This document shows, one piece after another, positions 26,672 to 39,506 of a stretch of DNA of 64,000 nt. The stretch is from Cedecea neteri (GTDB lineage: Bacteria > Pseudomonadota > Gammaproteobacteria > Enterobacterales > Enterobacteriaceae): positions 1,302,001-1,366,000 of the forward strand of contig NZ_CP009458.1 of assembly GCF_000758305.1 (NCBI RefSeq), in the 5' to 3' direction. The position numbers were made by a program, and so were the translations under genes. The notes beneath the pieces are model-generated. The model saw only the letters and a program-made list of their open reading frames with translations, made no database searches and was not told the DNA's origin. Within the stretch, counting starts at the first letter, position 1; the number at the start of each line of letters is the position of its first letter.

Positions 26672-26712
26672 CGTTGTAAATAAGCGGGTTGGCGAAAAAG
26701 AATGCGGTCAGA

Positions 26713-26760
26713 AAGTTTTTTTAAATAAACGCTTGTCACCGCCGAAGAACTCCCTATAAT
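26713..26760 (+). promoter_or_regulatory. rRNA operon promoter P1 with UP element
   Basis: TTGTCA (26733-26738) and TATAAT (26755-26760), spacer 16, followed by a GC-rich GCGCC discriminator typical of stringent control. An A/T-rich UP element (26713-26729) lies upstream. Start expected at about 26767. Confidence 0.92.
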
Positions 26761-26831
26761 GCGCCTCCACTGACACGGAACAACGGCTTGCAAAGCGGCG
26801 TGTCAGGCGGAGTGAAGCGAAAAATAAATGC

Positions 26832-26859
26832 TTGACTACGCAGCGGGAAAGCGTAATAT
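26832..26859 (+). promoter_or_regulatory. rRNA operon promoter P2
   Basis: TTGACT (26832-26837) and TAATAT (26854-26859) with a 16-base spacer, about 100 bases after P1, as in other enterobacterial rrn operons. Confidence 0.85.
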
Positions 26860-26889
26860 GCACAGCCCGCGCTACTGAGAAAGTAGCAC

Positions 26890-26901
26890 TGCTCTTTAAC
26901 A
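26890..26901 (+). promoter_or_regulatory. boxA antitermination element in the rrn leader
   Basis: TGCTCTTTAACA is the standard boxA, bound by NusB-NusE for rRNA antitermination. A second copy lies at 28969-28980 in the spacer before 23S. Confidence 0.9.
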
Positions 26902-27035
26902 ATTTATCAGACAATCTGTGTGGGCACTCGCAGGATTGATATCTCAGCATCTTCGGATGCAAACAAATATCAAGTCTTGAAGAGTGACTACTGATTTTAT
27001 AAACAGTTTTAATTCTTTGAGCATCAAACACTTTT

Positions 27036-28575
<1,540 letters not shown>

Positions 28576-28643
28576 CCTAATAGATACAACCCGCGTAGTG
28601 CTCACACAGATTGTCTGATAGAAAACGAGCAGTAAAACCTTAT

Positions 28644-28720
<77 letters not shown>

Positions 28721-28833
28721 AATTCTCCGCTATCCTGCGTTACAGCACCACTCACATACAAAAGTATGCTTCGTGGCGCTGCGCCTTGATTAGCAAAGAA
28801 TTCATGGTAATTCAAAGGTTTTACGAAATCGAT

Positions 28834-28909
28834 GGGGCTATAGCTCAGCTGGGAGAGCGCCTGCCTTGCACGCAGGAGGTCAGCGGTTCGATCCCGCTTA
28901 GCTCCACCA
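28834..28909 (+). tRNA. alaT: tRNA-Ala (TGC)
   Basis: 76 bases from GGGGCTA to an encoded CCA, anticodon TGC in TTGCACG. Second tRNA of the spacer; the Ile-Ala pair is the type found in E. coli rrnA, rrnD and rrnH. Confidence 0.98.
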
Positions 28910-28968
28910 TCATTTCATGCACCAACAATACTTCAGAGTGTACCGGTGACGGTGTGCTGCGAAGTATT

Positions 28969-28980
28969 TGCTCTTTAACA
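28969..28980 (+). promoter_or_regulatory. boxA in the 16S-23S spacer
   Basis: Second TGCTCTTTAACA copy, before the 23S gene, as in other rrn operons. Confidence 0.88.
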
Positions 28981-29105
28981 ATCCGGAACAAGCTGAAAAT
29001 TGAAACGACATGTCGTCTCGTTCTTCCGTAATAAAGAATGAGGTTAAGACATGTTCGAGTCTCTCAAATTTTCATAATCTGAAGTGAAACATCTTCGGGT
29101 TGTGA

Positions 29106-32011
<2,906 letters not shown>

Positions 32012-32173
32012 ACAACACCGAAGGTGTTTTTAGAGAGACAAAATCGTCTGGAACGATTTTGAACAGCCGGAGGCTGGCCCCGAAGGGGTGAGTATCAGGA
32101 TGATACGAATAATTTTCAGCTTAGTTCAGGATTATATTGATGGTCGCAAAAGCGACGGTCAATAAACAGAATT

Positions 32174-32293
32174 TGCCTGGCGGCCGTAGCGCGGTGGTCC
32201 CACCTGACCCCATGCCGAACTCAGAAGTGAAACGCCGTAGCGCCGATGGTAGTGTGGGGTCTCCCCATGCGAGAGTAGGGAACTGCCAGGCAT
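32174..32293 (+). rRNA. rrf: 5S ribosomal RNA
   Basis: 120 bases from TGCCTGGCGGCC to ACTGCCAGGCAT with closed terminal stem. It follows 23S after a spacer of about 160 bases. Confidence 0.98.
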
Positions 32294-32308
32294 CAAATAA
32301 AACAGAAA

Positions 32309-32335
32309 ACCTCAGCCTGATGGCTGGGGTTTTTT
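32309..32335 (+). terminator. First rrn terminator
   Basis: ACCTCAGCC-TGAT-GGCTGGGGT stem (one T-G pair) followed by TTTTT, 16 bases after 5S. Confidence 0.88.
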
Positions 32336-32367
32336 GTTTTCTGGTTTCTGCCACTTTCAACTCTCAG

Positions 32368-32461
32368 AGAGCAGGATAAAATCGTCAGGAACGATTTTGC
32401 ACAGCCGGAGACTGCCCGCAGGGTGACGGGCAGGACAGCCCGGCATACAACTGCCAGGCAT
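32368..32461 (+). pseudogene. Remnant of a second 5S cassette
   Basis: After the first terminator the sequence repeats the 23S-5S spacer (ATCGTCAGGAACGATTTTG and CAGCCGGAGACTG, matching 32044-32074 with a few changes). It then jumps to the last bases of 5S (AACTGCCAGGCAT at 32449-32461, identical to 32281-32293). The 5S body itself is missing. This reads as a tandem 23S-5S spacer/5S duplication from which the gene was deleted. Confidence 0.75.
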
Positions 32462-32472
32462 CAAATAAAAGC

Positions 32473-32503
32473 AAAAGGCTCAGTCGAAAGACTGGGCCTT
32501 TTG
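32473..32503 (+). terminator. Second rrn terminator (T1-like)
   Basis: AAAAGGCTCAGTC-GAAA-GACTGGGCCTTTT, a 13-base-pair hairpin nearly the same as E. coli rrnB T1. It closes the degenerate 5S cassette before murB. Confidence 0.93.
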
Positions 32504-32588
32504 CTATGTGCGTACTACTGAGACAGGCAAGCCATTCCCAACAGGATCGGGTAAACTACTCGGGTTATTACTCCGGAAAATGGCTGAC

Positions 32589-33617
32589 ATGAACTCCTCT
32601 CTTAAACCCTTCAATACCTTCGGTATTCAAGCAACAGCGGCACATATTGTCATCGCTGAATCTGTACAACAGCTTACTGAAGCATGGGCGGAATCGTCGC
32701 AGGCTAATCAGCCAGTACTTATCCTGGGGGAAGGCAGTAACATCCTTTTCCTGCAGGACTTTGAAGGGACGGTGATTGTTAATCGCATTAAAGGAATTCA
32801 GGTGATTGAAACCGATGATGCGTGGTTACTGCATGTTGGTGCCGGTGAAAATTGGCATTCTCTCGTGGAATACACTCTCCAGAAAGGTATGCCGGGTCTG
32901 GAAAACCTTGCTCTGATCCCCGGCTGTGCTGGCTCATCGCCTATTCAAAATATCGGTGCATATGGTGTTGAAATTAAACAGGTATGTGATTATGTCGATT
33001 GCGTTGAGCTAAGCAGTGGTCAGGCAATACGCCTAACAAATGAAGAATGCCGTTTTGGCTACCGGGACAGCATCTTTAAACATGACTACCAGGATCGTTT
33101 TGCCATTGTCGCAGTAGGTTATCGCTTGCCTAAAATGTGGAGGCCAATTCTCAGCTATGGTGACCTGGCTAAACTGGATCCTGCAACCGTTACACCCCAG
33201 CAGGTTTTTGAAAGTGTCTGCAATATGAGGACATCGAAACTACCCGACCCAAAAGTGAATGGTAATGCTGGTAGTTTCTTCAAAAATCCCGTTATTAGCG
33301 CGAAACAGGCGGAAAAACTCATTGCCTGCGGCACTAACGTCCCACATTACCCTCAGCCAGATGGCAGCGTTAAACTTGCTGCAGGTTGGTTGATCGATCA
33401 ATGCCAGCTCAAGGGCTATCGCATCGGTGGAGCTGCGGTTCATCGGCAACAGGCTTTGGTCATCATTAATGAAGAAAATGCCAGCAGCGCAGATATTGTT
33501 GCCCTTGCACACTACGTACGCCAGCAGGTAGGTGAAAAGTTTGATGTCTGGCTTGAGCCAGAGGTTCGTTTTATGGGCGGCAAAGGTGAAGTCAGCGCCG
33601 TGGAGACTATCGCGTGA
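32589..33617 (+). CDS. murB: UDP-N-acetylenolpyruvoylglucosamine reductase
   Basis: FAD enzyme that reduces UDP-GlcNAc-enolpyruvate to UDP-MurNAc in peptidoglycan synthesis. From ATG 32589 it has 342 residues, the E. coli length; in-frame starts at 32508 and 32580 lack a well-placed ribosome site. FAD-binding LILGEGSNILF, substrate Arg in FGYRDSIFKH, the catalytic Ser in NGNAGSFFKNP and Glu in LEPEVRF are all present. Overlaps the birA GTG by four bases. Its base composition is more AT-rich than most of the window. Confidence 0.97.
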   Translation: MNSSLKPFNTFGIQATAAHIVIAESVQQLTEAWAESSQANQPVLILGEGSNILFLQDFEGTVIVNRIKGIQVIETDDAWLLHVGAGENWHSLVEYTLQKGMPGLENLALIPGCAGSSPIQNIGAYGVEIKQVCDYVDCVELSSGQAIRLTNEECRFGYRDSIFKHDYQDRFAIVAVGYRLPKMWRPILSYGDLAKLDPATVTPQQVFESVCNMRTSKLPDPKVNGNAGSFFKNPVISAKQAEKLIACGTNVPHYPQPDGSVKLAAGWLIDQCQLKGYRIGGAAVHRQQALVIINEENASSADIVALAHYVRQQVGEKFDVWLEPEVRFMGGKGEVSAVETIA

Positions 33618-34576
33618 AAGACAATCGGGTACCGTTAACGTTAATAAATATTCTGGCAGACGGTGAGTTTCATTCAGGTGAGCAACTGGGTGAGCAGTTA
33701 GGCATGAGCCGCGCGGCTATTAATAAGCACGTACAGACTCTGCGAGACTGGGGTATTGATGTATTCACTGTGCCGGGTAAAGGATATAGTTTGCCGGAGC
33801 CTATCCAATTACTGGATGAAGGCTTTATTAAGTCACAAATAGAGAACGGGAGCGTGGCTGTACTCCCGGTGATTGATTCTACCAACCAGTACTTGCTTGA
33901 CCGTCTCAATACCCTTCAGTCTGGCGATGCATGTATAGCCGAATACCAACAGGCTGGGCGCGGCAGACGGGGCCGCCAGTGGTTCTCTCCCTTTGGGGCA
34001 AATCTCTATTTGTCGATGTACTGGCGTCTGGAGCAGGGGCCAGCTGCGGCAATTGGACTCAGCCTGGTTATTGGCATTGTTATGGCGGAAGTATTACAGC
34101 GTCTTGGTGCTGAAGACGTCAGGGTAAAATGGCCAAACGACCTCTATCTGAACGACCGTAAGCTCGCTGGTATTCTGGTTGAACTCACCGGAAAAACAGG
34201 GGATGCCGCGCAAATTGTTATCGGTGCTGGGATCAATCTTGCGATGCGTAATGTTGCTACGGATGTGATTAATCAGGGATGGATCAATCTCCAGGAAGCT
34301 GGTATTCGCATTGATCGAAATACACTGGCGGTCACTCTGATTCAAGAGCTACGGACGGCATTGCAACTCTTTGAGCAGGAAAGTTTATTACCGTTCCTTC
34401 CTCGTTGGGAAAAACTGGATAACTTTATCAATCGGCCGGTAAAACTCATTATTGGTGAACGAGAGGTTCATGGAATATCTCGCGGTATTAATGAACAAGG
34501 TGGATTGTTGCTAGAGCAGAATGGGGTAATAAAAGCTTGGGTTGGTGGCGAGATATCGCTGCGCGGAGCAAATTAA
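33614..34576 (+). CDS. birA: Biotin operon repressor / biotin protein ligase
   Basis: Bifunctional protein, 320 residues (E. coli 321): an N-terminal winged helix (HSGEQLGEQLGMSRAAINKHVQTL) that represses bio genes, and a ligase domain that makes biotinyl-AMP and attaches biotin to acetyl-CoA carboxylase. The nucleotide loop GRGRRGRQW and the KWPNDLYLNDRKLAGILVE segment are conserved. Starts with GTG 33614 and overlaps murB by four bases. Confidence 0.97.
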   Translation: MKDNRVPLTLINILADGEFHSGEQLGEQLGMSRAAINKHVQTLRDWGIDVFTVPGKGYSLPEPIQLLDEGFIKSQIENGSVAVLPVIDSTNQYLLDRLNTLQSGDACIAEYQQAGRGRRGRQWFSPFGANLYLSMYWRLEQGPAAAIGLSLVIGIVMAEVLQRLGAEDVRVKWPNDLYLNDRKLAGILVELTGKTGDAAQIVIGAGINLAMRNVATDVINQGWINLQEAGIRIDRNTLAVTLIQELRTALQLFEQESLLPFLPRWEKLDNFINRPVKLIIGEREVHGISRGINEQGGLLLEQNGVIKAWVGGEISLRGAN

Positions 34577-34601
34577 AGTGAGGGGGGATCCCCCTCACTT
34601 T
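34575..34601. terminator. Bidirectional terminator between birA and coaA
   Basis: AAAGTGAGGGG / CCCCTCACTTT, an 11-base-pair stem between convergent genes; its left end touches the birA stop codon. Confidence 0.85.
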
Positions 34602-34602
34602 A

Positions 34603-35556
34603 TTATTTTCTCAGTTTGACACAATCAACGGCATGATTAGCACTCTTTGTCATAATCAAGCTCGCACGATCGCGAGTTGGTAATATATTTTGTTTTAAAT
34701 TCAATAAATTAATTTCACTCCATAGCTGCGTTGCAATATTTATAGCTTCATCTTTAGAAAGCTTTGCATAGCTATGGAAATAAGAGTTTGGATCGGTAAA
34801 TGCACCTTCACGGAATTTTAAGAAACGGTTTATATACCAATTCTGTAATAGCTCTTCCGGCGCATCGACATATATAGAAAAATCGACGAAGTCAGAAACA
34901 AATACATGGTGCGGATCGTGAGGATAATCCATCCCGCTTTGCAGGACGTTTAACCCTTCCAGAATCAAGATATCCGGCTGGGCAACTGTCTTATCGCCGT
35001 CAGGGATCACGTCATACACCAAATGCGAGTATACCGGTGCTGTCACATTGGTTGCGCCAGATTTGATATCAGAGACAAACTTCACCAGACGATGCATATC
35101 ATAGGATTGCGGGAACCCTTTCTTCTTCATCAAATTGCGCTCTTTGAGCACTTTGTTTGGATGAAGGAAGCCGTCGGTGGTAATCAGTTCAACCTGACGA
35201 TGCTCTGGCCAACGACTGAGTAGCGCCTGCAACACGCGTGCTGTAGTGCTTTTCCCTACCGCAACGCTACCCGCAATGCTGATAATATAGGGAATACGTT
35301 GGCCATTGGTGCCAAGAAACTGCTCAAGTACAGCCTGGCGGCGCAGGTTTGAACTGATATAGAAGTTGAGCAGTCGAGACAGAGGCAGGTAAATCTCTGC
35401 CACCTCTTCCAGGGAGAGGTCTTCGTTAATGCCTTTTAACCGGGCGATTTCCCCTTCGGTTAACGTCATGGGAACAGAGTCACGCAATGCTGCCCATTGG
35501 CTCCGGTCAAATTGTAGATAAGGGGTTGTTGCCAACATTTGCTCTTTATTACTCAT
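34603..35556 (-). CDS. coaA: Pantothenate kinase, type I
   Basis: First and rate-limiting step of coenzyme A synthesis, feedback-inhibited by CoA. The P-loop is GSVAVGKSTTAR; PYIISIAG, YDVIPDGDKTV and FSIYVDAPEELL are family segments. 317 residues from the Met at 35556 (MSNKEQ, like E. coli MSIKEQ); a Met two codons upstream (35562) is also possible. The codons near the 3' end are strikingly AT-rich (34681-34740 is about 22% G+C by my count). Confidence 0.95.
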   Translation of the reverse strand: MSNKEQMLATTPYLQFDRSQWAALRDSVPMTLTEGEIARLKGINEDLSLEEVAEIYLPLSRLLNFYISSNLRRQAVLEQFLGTNGQRIPYIISIAGSVAVGKSTTARVLQALLSRWPEHRQVELITTDGFLHPNKVLKERNLMKKKGFPQSYDMHRLVKFVSDIKSGATNVTAPVYSHLVYDVIPDGDKTVAQPDILILEGLNVLQSGMDYPHDPHHVFVSDFVDFSIYVDAPEELLQNWYINRFLKFREGAFTDPNSYFHSYAKLSKDEAINIATQLWSEINLLNLKQNILPTRDRASLIMTKSANHAVDCVKLRK

Positions 35557-35966
35557 AAGCATGCTTCTGCCTGTAATTCAGGACAAAATTTACGCGCTAC
35601 ATTTCAGAACGTAAGAGACTCAGCGTTCTGTATCAAAAGTATGCAGCGTATTTAACTTTTCAACAGTGGGCAGGAGGGTAACACCTGAATGAAGAGAACG
35701 ATAAGAAAAAATCACTAACAGTGATGTATTACGGCGGGTACATCACGTTGCGCTTTAGTGAAAGAAGAGGGCCAGGAGCCATTTTAGACGTGTAGTCTTA
35801 TTTCCTGGGATTATTATTTGCCATTCAGGCATTGCCAGACACCTGACTCGAGAAAAAACGAATGTCGGAAACGATGGAAATTTGCTCTTAATTGGTGCTT
35901 TAGCCACCATATTTTCGAGATCTAGCGCAAAATGTGAGCGGTAGTGCATTTTATGCGATTTTTTTG
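35557..35966. other. Intergenic region coaA - tRNA cluster
   Basis: About 400 bases with no gene I can support. It should hold the coaA promoter and the activator region of the tRNA promoter. Two nested dyads are visible: ATCAC-TAACA-GTGAT (35711-35725) and GTGATGTA / TACATCAC (35721-35728, 35739-35746). Confidence 0.5.
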
Positions 35967-35995
35967 TTGCATGAGCGGCGCTCTCTTCCTAGAAT
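35967..35995 (+). promoter_or_regulatory. Promoter of the tRNA-tufB operon
   Basis: TTGCAT (35967-35972) and TAGAAT (35990-35995), spacer 17, followed by a GC-rich discriminator GCGCGC. This is the expected stringently controlled promoter of thrU-tyrU-glyT-thrT-tufB. Confidence 0.85.
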
Positions 35996-36009
35996 GCGCG
36001 CTACTTGAT

Positions 36010-36085
<76 letters not shown>

Positions 36086-36097
36086 TCAAGTACCCCA

Positions 36098-36182
<85 letters not shown>

Positions 36183-36299
36183 TATTCGGCAACGCACTGC
36201 GAAGCCCGAGACGATAGACAAGCAGTTTGTCGGCTCGAATACTGAGAGGCCTTCTCTCATATTCAGTACAGAAAGATTCAGGTAGCCGAGTTCCAGGAT

Positions 36300-36374
<75 letters not shown>

Positions 36375-36383
36375 ACAAGATGT

Positions 36384-36459
36384 GCTGATATAGCTCAGTT
36401 GGTAGAGCGCACCCTTGGTAAGGGTGAGGTCGGCAGTTCGAATCTGCCTATCAGCACCA
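36384..36459 (+). tRNA. thrT: tRNA-Thr (GGT)
   Basis: 76 bases from GCTGATA to an encoded CCA, anticodon GGT in TTGGTAA. Followed by a 112-base leader and tufB. Confidence 0.97.
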
Positions 36460-36571
36460 CTTCTTTATCTCCTCCCTGTTTCTCTTCTGTTAATGCATTC
36501 AGCTAATTCAGGCATATGCCTGGTTGATGTGGTGATATCACCGATTTATCCGTGTCTTAGAGGGACAATCG

Positions 36572-37756
36572 ATGTCTAAAGAAAAGTTTGAACGTACAAA
36601 ACCGCACGTTAACGTCGGTACTATCGGCCACGTTGACCATGGTAAAACAACGCTGACCGCTGCAATCACTACCGTTCTGGCTAAAACCTACGGTGGTTCT
36701 GCTCGTGCATTCGACCAGATCGATAACGCACCAGAAGAAAAAGCTCGTGGTATCACCATCAACACTTCCCACGTTGAGTACGACACCCCGACTCGTCACT
36801 ACGCGCACGTTGACTGCCCAGGGCACGCCGACTACGTGAAAAACATGATCACCGGTGCTGCTCAGATGGACGGCGCTATCCTGGTTGTTGCTGCGACTGA
36901 CGGCCCTATGCCTCAGACCCGTGAGCACATCCTGCTGGGTCGTCAGGTTGGCGTTCCTTACATCATCGTGTTCCTGAACAAATGCGACATGGTTGATGAT
37001 GAAGAGCTGCTGGAGCTGGTTGAAATGGAAGTTCGTGAACTTCTGTCTCAGTACGACTTCCCAGGCGATGACACTCCAATCATCCGTGGTTCTGCTCTGA
37101 AAGCGCTGGAAGGCGAAGCTGAGTGGGAAGCTAAAATCGTTGAACTGGCTGGCTTCCTGGATTCTTACATCCCAGAACCAGTACGTGCAATCGACCTGCC
37201 GTTCCTGCTGCCAATCGAAGACGTATTCTCCATCTCCGGTCGTGGTACCGTTGTTACCGGTCGTGTAGAGCGCGGTATCGTTAAAGTTGGTGAAGAAGTT
37301 GAAATCGTTGGTATCAAAGATACTGCGAAATCTACCTGTACCGGCGTTGAAATGTTCCGCAAACTGCTGGACGAAGGCCGTGCTGGTGAGAACGTAGGTG
37401 TTCTGCTGCGTGGTATCAAACGTGAAGAAATCGAACGTGGTCAGGTACTGGCTAAGCCAGGCTCTATCAAGCCACACACCAAGTTCGAATCTGAAGTGTA
37501 CATCCTGTCCAAAGACGAAGGCGGCCGTCATACTCCGTTCTTCAAAGGCTACCGTCCACAGTTCTACTTCCGTACAACTGACGTGACCGGTACCATCGAA
37601 CTGCCAGAAGGCGTAGAGATGGTAATGCCAGGCGACAACATCAAAATGGTTGTTACCCTGATCCACCCAATCGCGATGGACGACGGTCTGCGTTTCGCAA
37701 TCCGTGAAGGTGGCCGTACCGTTGGTGCTGGTGTTGTTGCTAAAGTTATCGCTTAA
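36572..37756 (+). CDS. tufB: Elongation factor Tu
   Basis: GTPase that brings aminoacyl-tRNA to the ribosome, 394 residues. G1 GHVDHGKT, G2 RGITI, G3 DCPGHADY, G4 NKCDMVD and G5 SALKALEG are all intact. The position behind thrT marks it as the tufB copy; tufA would be in the str operon, outside this window. Codon use is strongly biased to preferred codons. Terminator at 37790-37813. Confidence 0.99.
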   Translation: MSKEKFERTKPHVNVGTIGHVDHGKTTLTAAITTVLAKTYGGSARAFDQIDNAPEEKARGITINTSHVEYDTPTRHYAHVDCPGHADYVKNMITGAAQMDGAILVVAATDGPMPQTREHILLGRQVGVPYIIVFLNKCDMVDDEELLELVEMEVRELLSQYDFPGDDTPIIRGSALKALEGEAEWEAKIVELAGFLDSYIPEPVRAIDLPFLLPIEDVFSISGRGTVVTGRVERGIVKVGEEVEIVGIKDTAKSTCTGVEMFRKLLDEGRAGENVGVLLRGIKREEIERGQVLAKPGSIKPHTKFESEVYILSKDEGGRHTPFFKGYRPQFYFRTTDVTGTIELPEGVEMVMPGDNIKMVVTLIHPIAMDDGLRFAIREGGRTVGAGVVAKVIA

Positions 37757-37789
37757 TCGCTGATAACATTTGACGCAATGCACAAGAAG

Positions 37790-37813
37790 AGGGCATCATT
37801 TGATGCCCTTTTT
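37790..37813 (+). terminator. Intrinsic terminator of tufB
   Basis: AGGGCATCA-TT-TGATGCCCT stem followed by TTTT, 34 bases after the tufB stop. The remaining ~176 bases before secE should hold the secE promoter, which I cannot place surely. Confidence 0.88.
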
Positions 37814-37989
37814 GTACGCTTTCGAACCAGAACCTGGCTCATCAGTGATTTTTTACCGATAATCATTGCTGAGACAGGCTCTGAAGATGGCGTTTATGCC
37901 GGGTAGTGTCTGAAAAGAGCGATTCGGTTTGGTTGCCTCGCCTGCGCGGGGCAAAAATGTTTGTCTGATTTATTGTGACAGGTTGGTTT

Positions 37990-38373
37990 ATGAGTGCGAA
38001 TACCGAAGCTCAAGGGAGCGGGCGTGGCCTCGAAGCGATGAAGTGGCTGGCAGTAGTCGTTTTGCTGCTCGTGGCAATCGTGGGCAACTACATTTATCGT
38101 GATATCACTCTGCCGCTCCGTGCACTGGCTGTGGTCATTCTGATTGCAGCGGCAGGTGGTGTTGCACTGCTGACGGTTAAAGGCAAAGCGACCGTAGCCT
38201 TTGCTCGCGAAGCGAGAACTGAAGTACGCAAGGTGATTTGGCCTACTCGCCAGGAAACTCTGCACACCACTTTAATCGTGGCCGCGGTTACCGCTGTGAT
38301 GTCACTGATTCTGTGGGGGCTGGATGGTATTCTGGTCCGCCTGGTATCTTTTATTACTGGCCTGAGGTTCTGA
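37990..38373 (+). CDS. secE: Preprotein translocase subunit SecE
   Basis: Essential membrane subunit of SecYEG, 127 residues as in E. coli, with three hydrophobic helices (about residues 18-37, 42-60 and 93-120). The conserved cytoplasmic segment FAREARTEVRKVIWPTRQE lies before the third. ATG 37990 gives the family N-terminus MSANTEAQ; five upstream codons in frame are not counted. Overlaps nothing; nusG starts one base after its stop. Confidence 0.97.
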   Translation: MSANTEAQGSGRGLEAMKWLAVVVLLLVAIVGNYIYRDITLPLRALAVVILIAAAGGVALLTVKGKATVAFAREARTEVRKVIWPTRQETLHTTLIVAAVTAVMSLILWGLDGILVRLVSFITGLRF

Positions 38374-38374
38374 G

Positions 38375-38920
38375 ATGTCTGAAGCCCCTAAAAAGCGTTG
38401 GTACGTCGTTCAGGCGTTTTCCGGTTTTGAAGGTCGTGTAGCTACGTCGCTGCGCGAACACATCAAACTCCACAATATGGAAGAGCTGTTCGGCGAAGTT
38501 ATGGTTCCAACCGAAGAGGTTGTTGAAATCCGTGGCGGCCAACGTCGTAAAAGCGAACGTAAATTCTTCCCTGGCTATGTTCTGGTCCAGATGGTGATGA
38601 ACGACGCAAGCTGGCACCTGGTACGTAGCGTTCCGCGTGTAATGGGTTTCATCGGCGGGACTTCCGATCGTCCAGCGCCAATCAGCGATAAAGAAGTTGA
38701 TGCGATCATGAACCGCCTGCAGCAGGTTGGTGATAAGCCGCGTCCGAAAACGTTGTTTGAACCAGGTGAAATGGTCCGTGTTAGCGATGGTCCGTTTGCT
38801 GATTTCAATGGTGTCGTGGAAGAAGTGGATTACGAGAAGAGCCGTCTGAAGGTTTCCGTTTCTATCTTTGGCCGTGCAACACCGGTTGAACTGGATTTTG
38901 CTCAGGTGGAAAAAGCCTGA
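38375..38920 (+). CDS. nusG: Transcription termination/antitermination factor NusG
   Basis: 181 residues. N-terminal NGN domain (RWYVVQAFSGFEGRVATSL), C-terminal KOW (FEPGEMVRVSDGPFADFNG VVEEVD), which contacts Rho or ribosomal protein S10. Co-transcribed with secE. Confidence 0.98.
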   Translation: MSEAPKKRWYVVQAFSGFEGRVATSLREHIKLHNMEELFGEVMVPTEEVVEIRGGQRRKSERKFFPGYVLVQMVMNDASWHLVRSVPRVMGFIGGTSDRPAPISDKEVDAIMNRLQQVGDKPRPKTLFEPGEMVRVSDGPFADFNGVVEEVDYEKSRLKVSVSIFGRATPVELDFAQVEKA

Positions 38921-38950
38921 TAATTTGATCGTTTAAGCAGCGATTATTCA

Positions 38951-38991
38951 TTGCACAGGGCGCGAAATTGGCATACAATTTCGCGCCTTTT
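38951..38991 (+). promoter_or_regulatory. rplKA promoter nested in the nusG terminator
   Basis: TTGCAC (38951-38956) and TACAAT (38974-38979), spacer 17, should drive rplKA. The same stretch folds into an 11-base-pair hairpin, GGCGCGAAATT (38959-38969) with AATTTCGCGCC (38977-38987), followed by TTTTG. So one segment can be both terminator of secE-nusG and promoter of rplKA. Confidence 0.8.
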
Positions 38992-39074
38992 GTTTTTATG
39001 TGTCCAATACACATAAGACGTTTATTCACGGGGAGCCTTCTTGAGGCGCTATTACCCAATCAGAGGATTTTAGA

Positions 39075-39503
39075 ATGGCTAAGAAAGTACAAGCCTACGT
39101 CAAGCTGCAGGTTGCAGCTGGTATGGCGAACCCAAGTCCACCAGTTGGTCCAGCTCTGGGTCAGCAGGGTGTGAACATCATGGAATTCTGTAAAGCGTTC
39201 AACGCAAAAACTGAATCCCTGGAAAAAGGTCTGCCAATTCCGGTTGTTATTACCGTTTACGCTGACCGTTCTTTCACTTTCGTTACCAAAACCCCTCCAG
39301 CAGCAGTTCTGCTGAAGAAAGCGGCTGGTATCAAGTCTGGTTCCGGTAAGCCGAACAAAGACAAAGTGGGTAAAGTTTCCCGCGCTCAGCTGCAGGAAAT
39401 CGCGCAGACCAAAGCTGCCGACATGACTGGTTCCGACATTGAAGCGATGACTCGCTCCATTGAAGGTACTGCACGTTCCATGGGCCTGGTAGTGGAGGAC
39501 TAA
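39075..39503 (+). CDS. rplK: 50S ribosomal protein L11
   Basis: 142 residues. Family segments KKVQAYVKLQVAAGMANPSP, GPALGQQGVNIMEFCKAFN and IEGTARSMGL are present. L11 forms part of the GTPase-associated centre. It shares an operon with rplA; L1 represses the pair by binding the leader near the rplK start (leader 38980-39074). Confidence 0.99.
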   Translation: MAKKVQAYVKLQVAAGMANPSPPVGPALGQQGVNIMEFCKAFNAKTESLEKGLPIPVVITVYADRSFTFVTKTPPAAVLLKKAAGIKSGSGKPNKDKVGKVSRAQLQEIAQTKAADMTGSDIEAMTRSIEGTARSMGLVVED

Positions 39504-39506
39504 GAA

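Noticed and set aside
28786..29031. 81-codon frame containing AIAQLGERLPCTQEVSGSIP
   Set aside because: False protein from tRNA-Ala and the rRNA spacer.
36557..37783. Open frame of 408 codons antisense to tufB
   Set aside because: Codon-bias shadow; EF-Tu on the plus strand is unambiguous.
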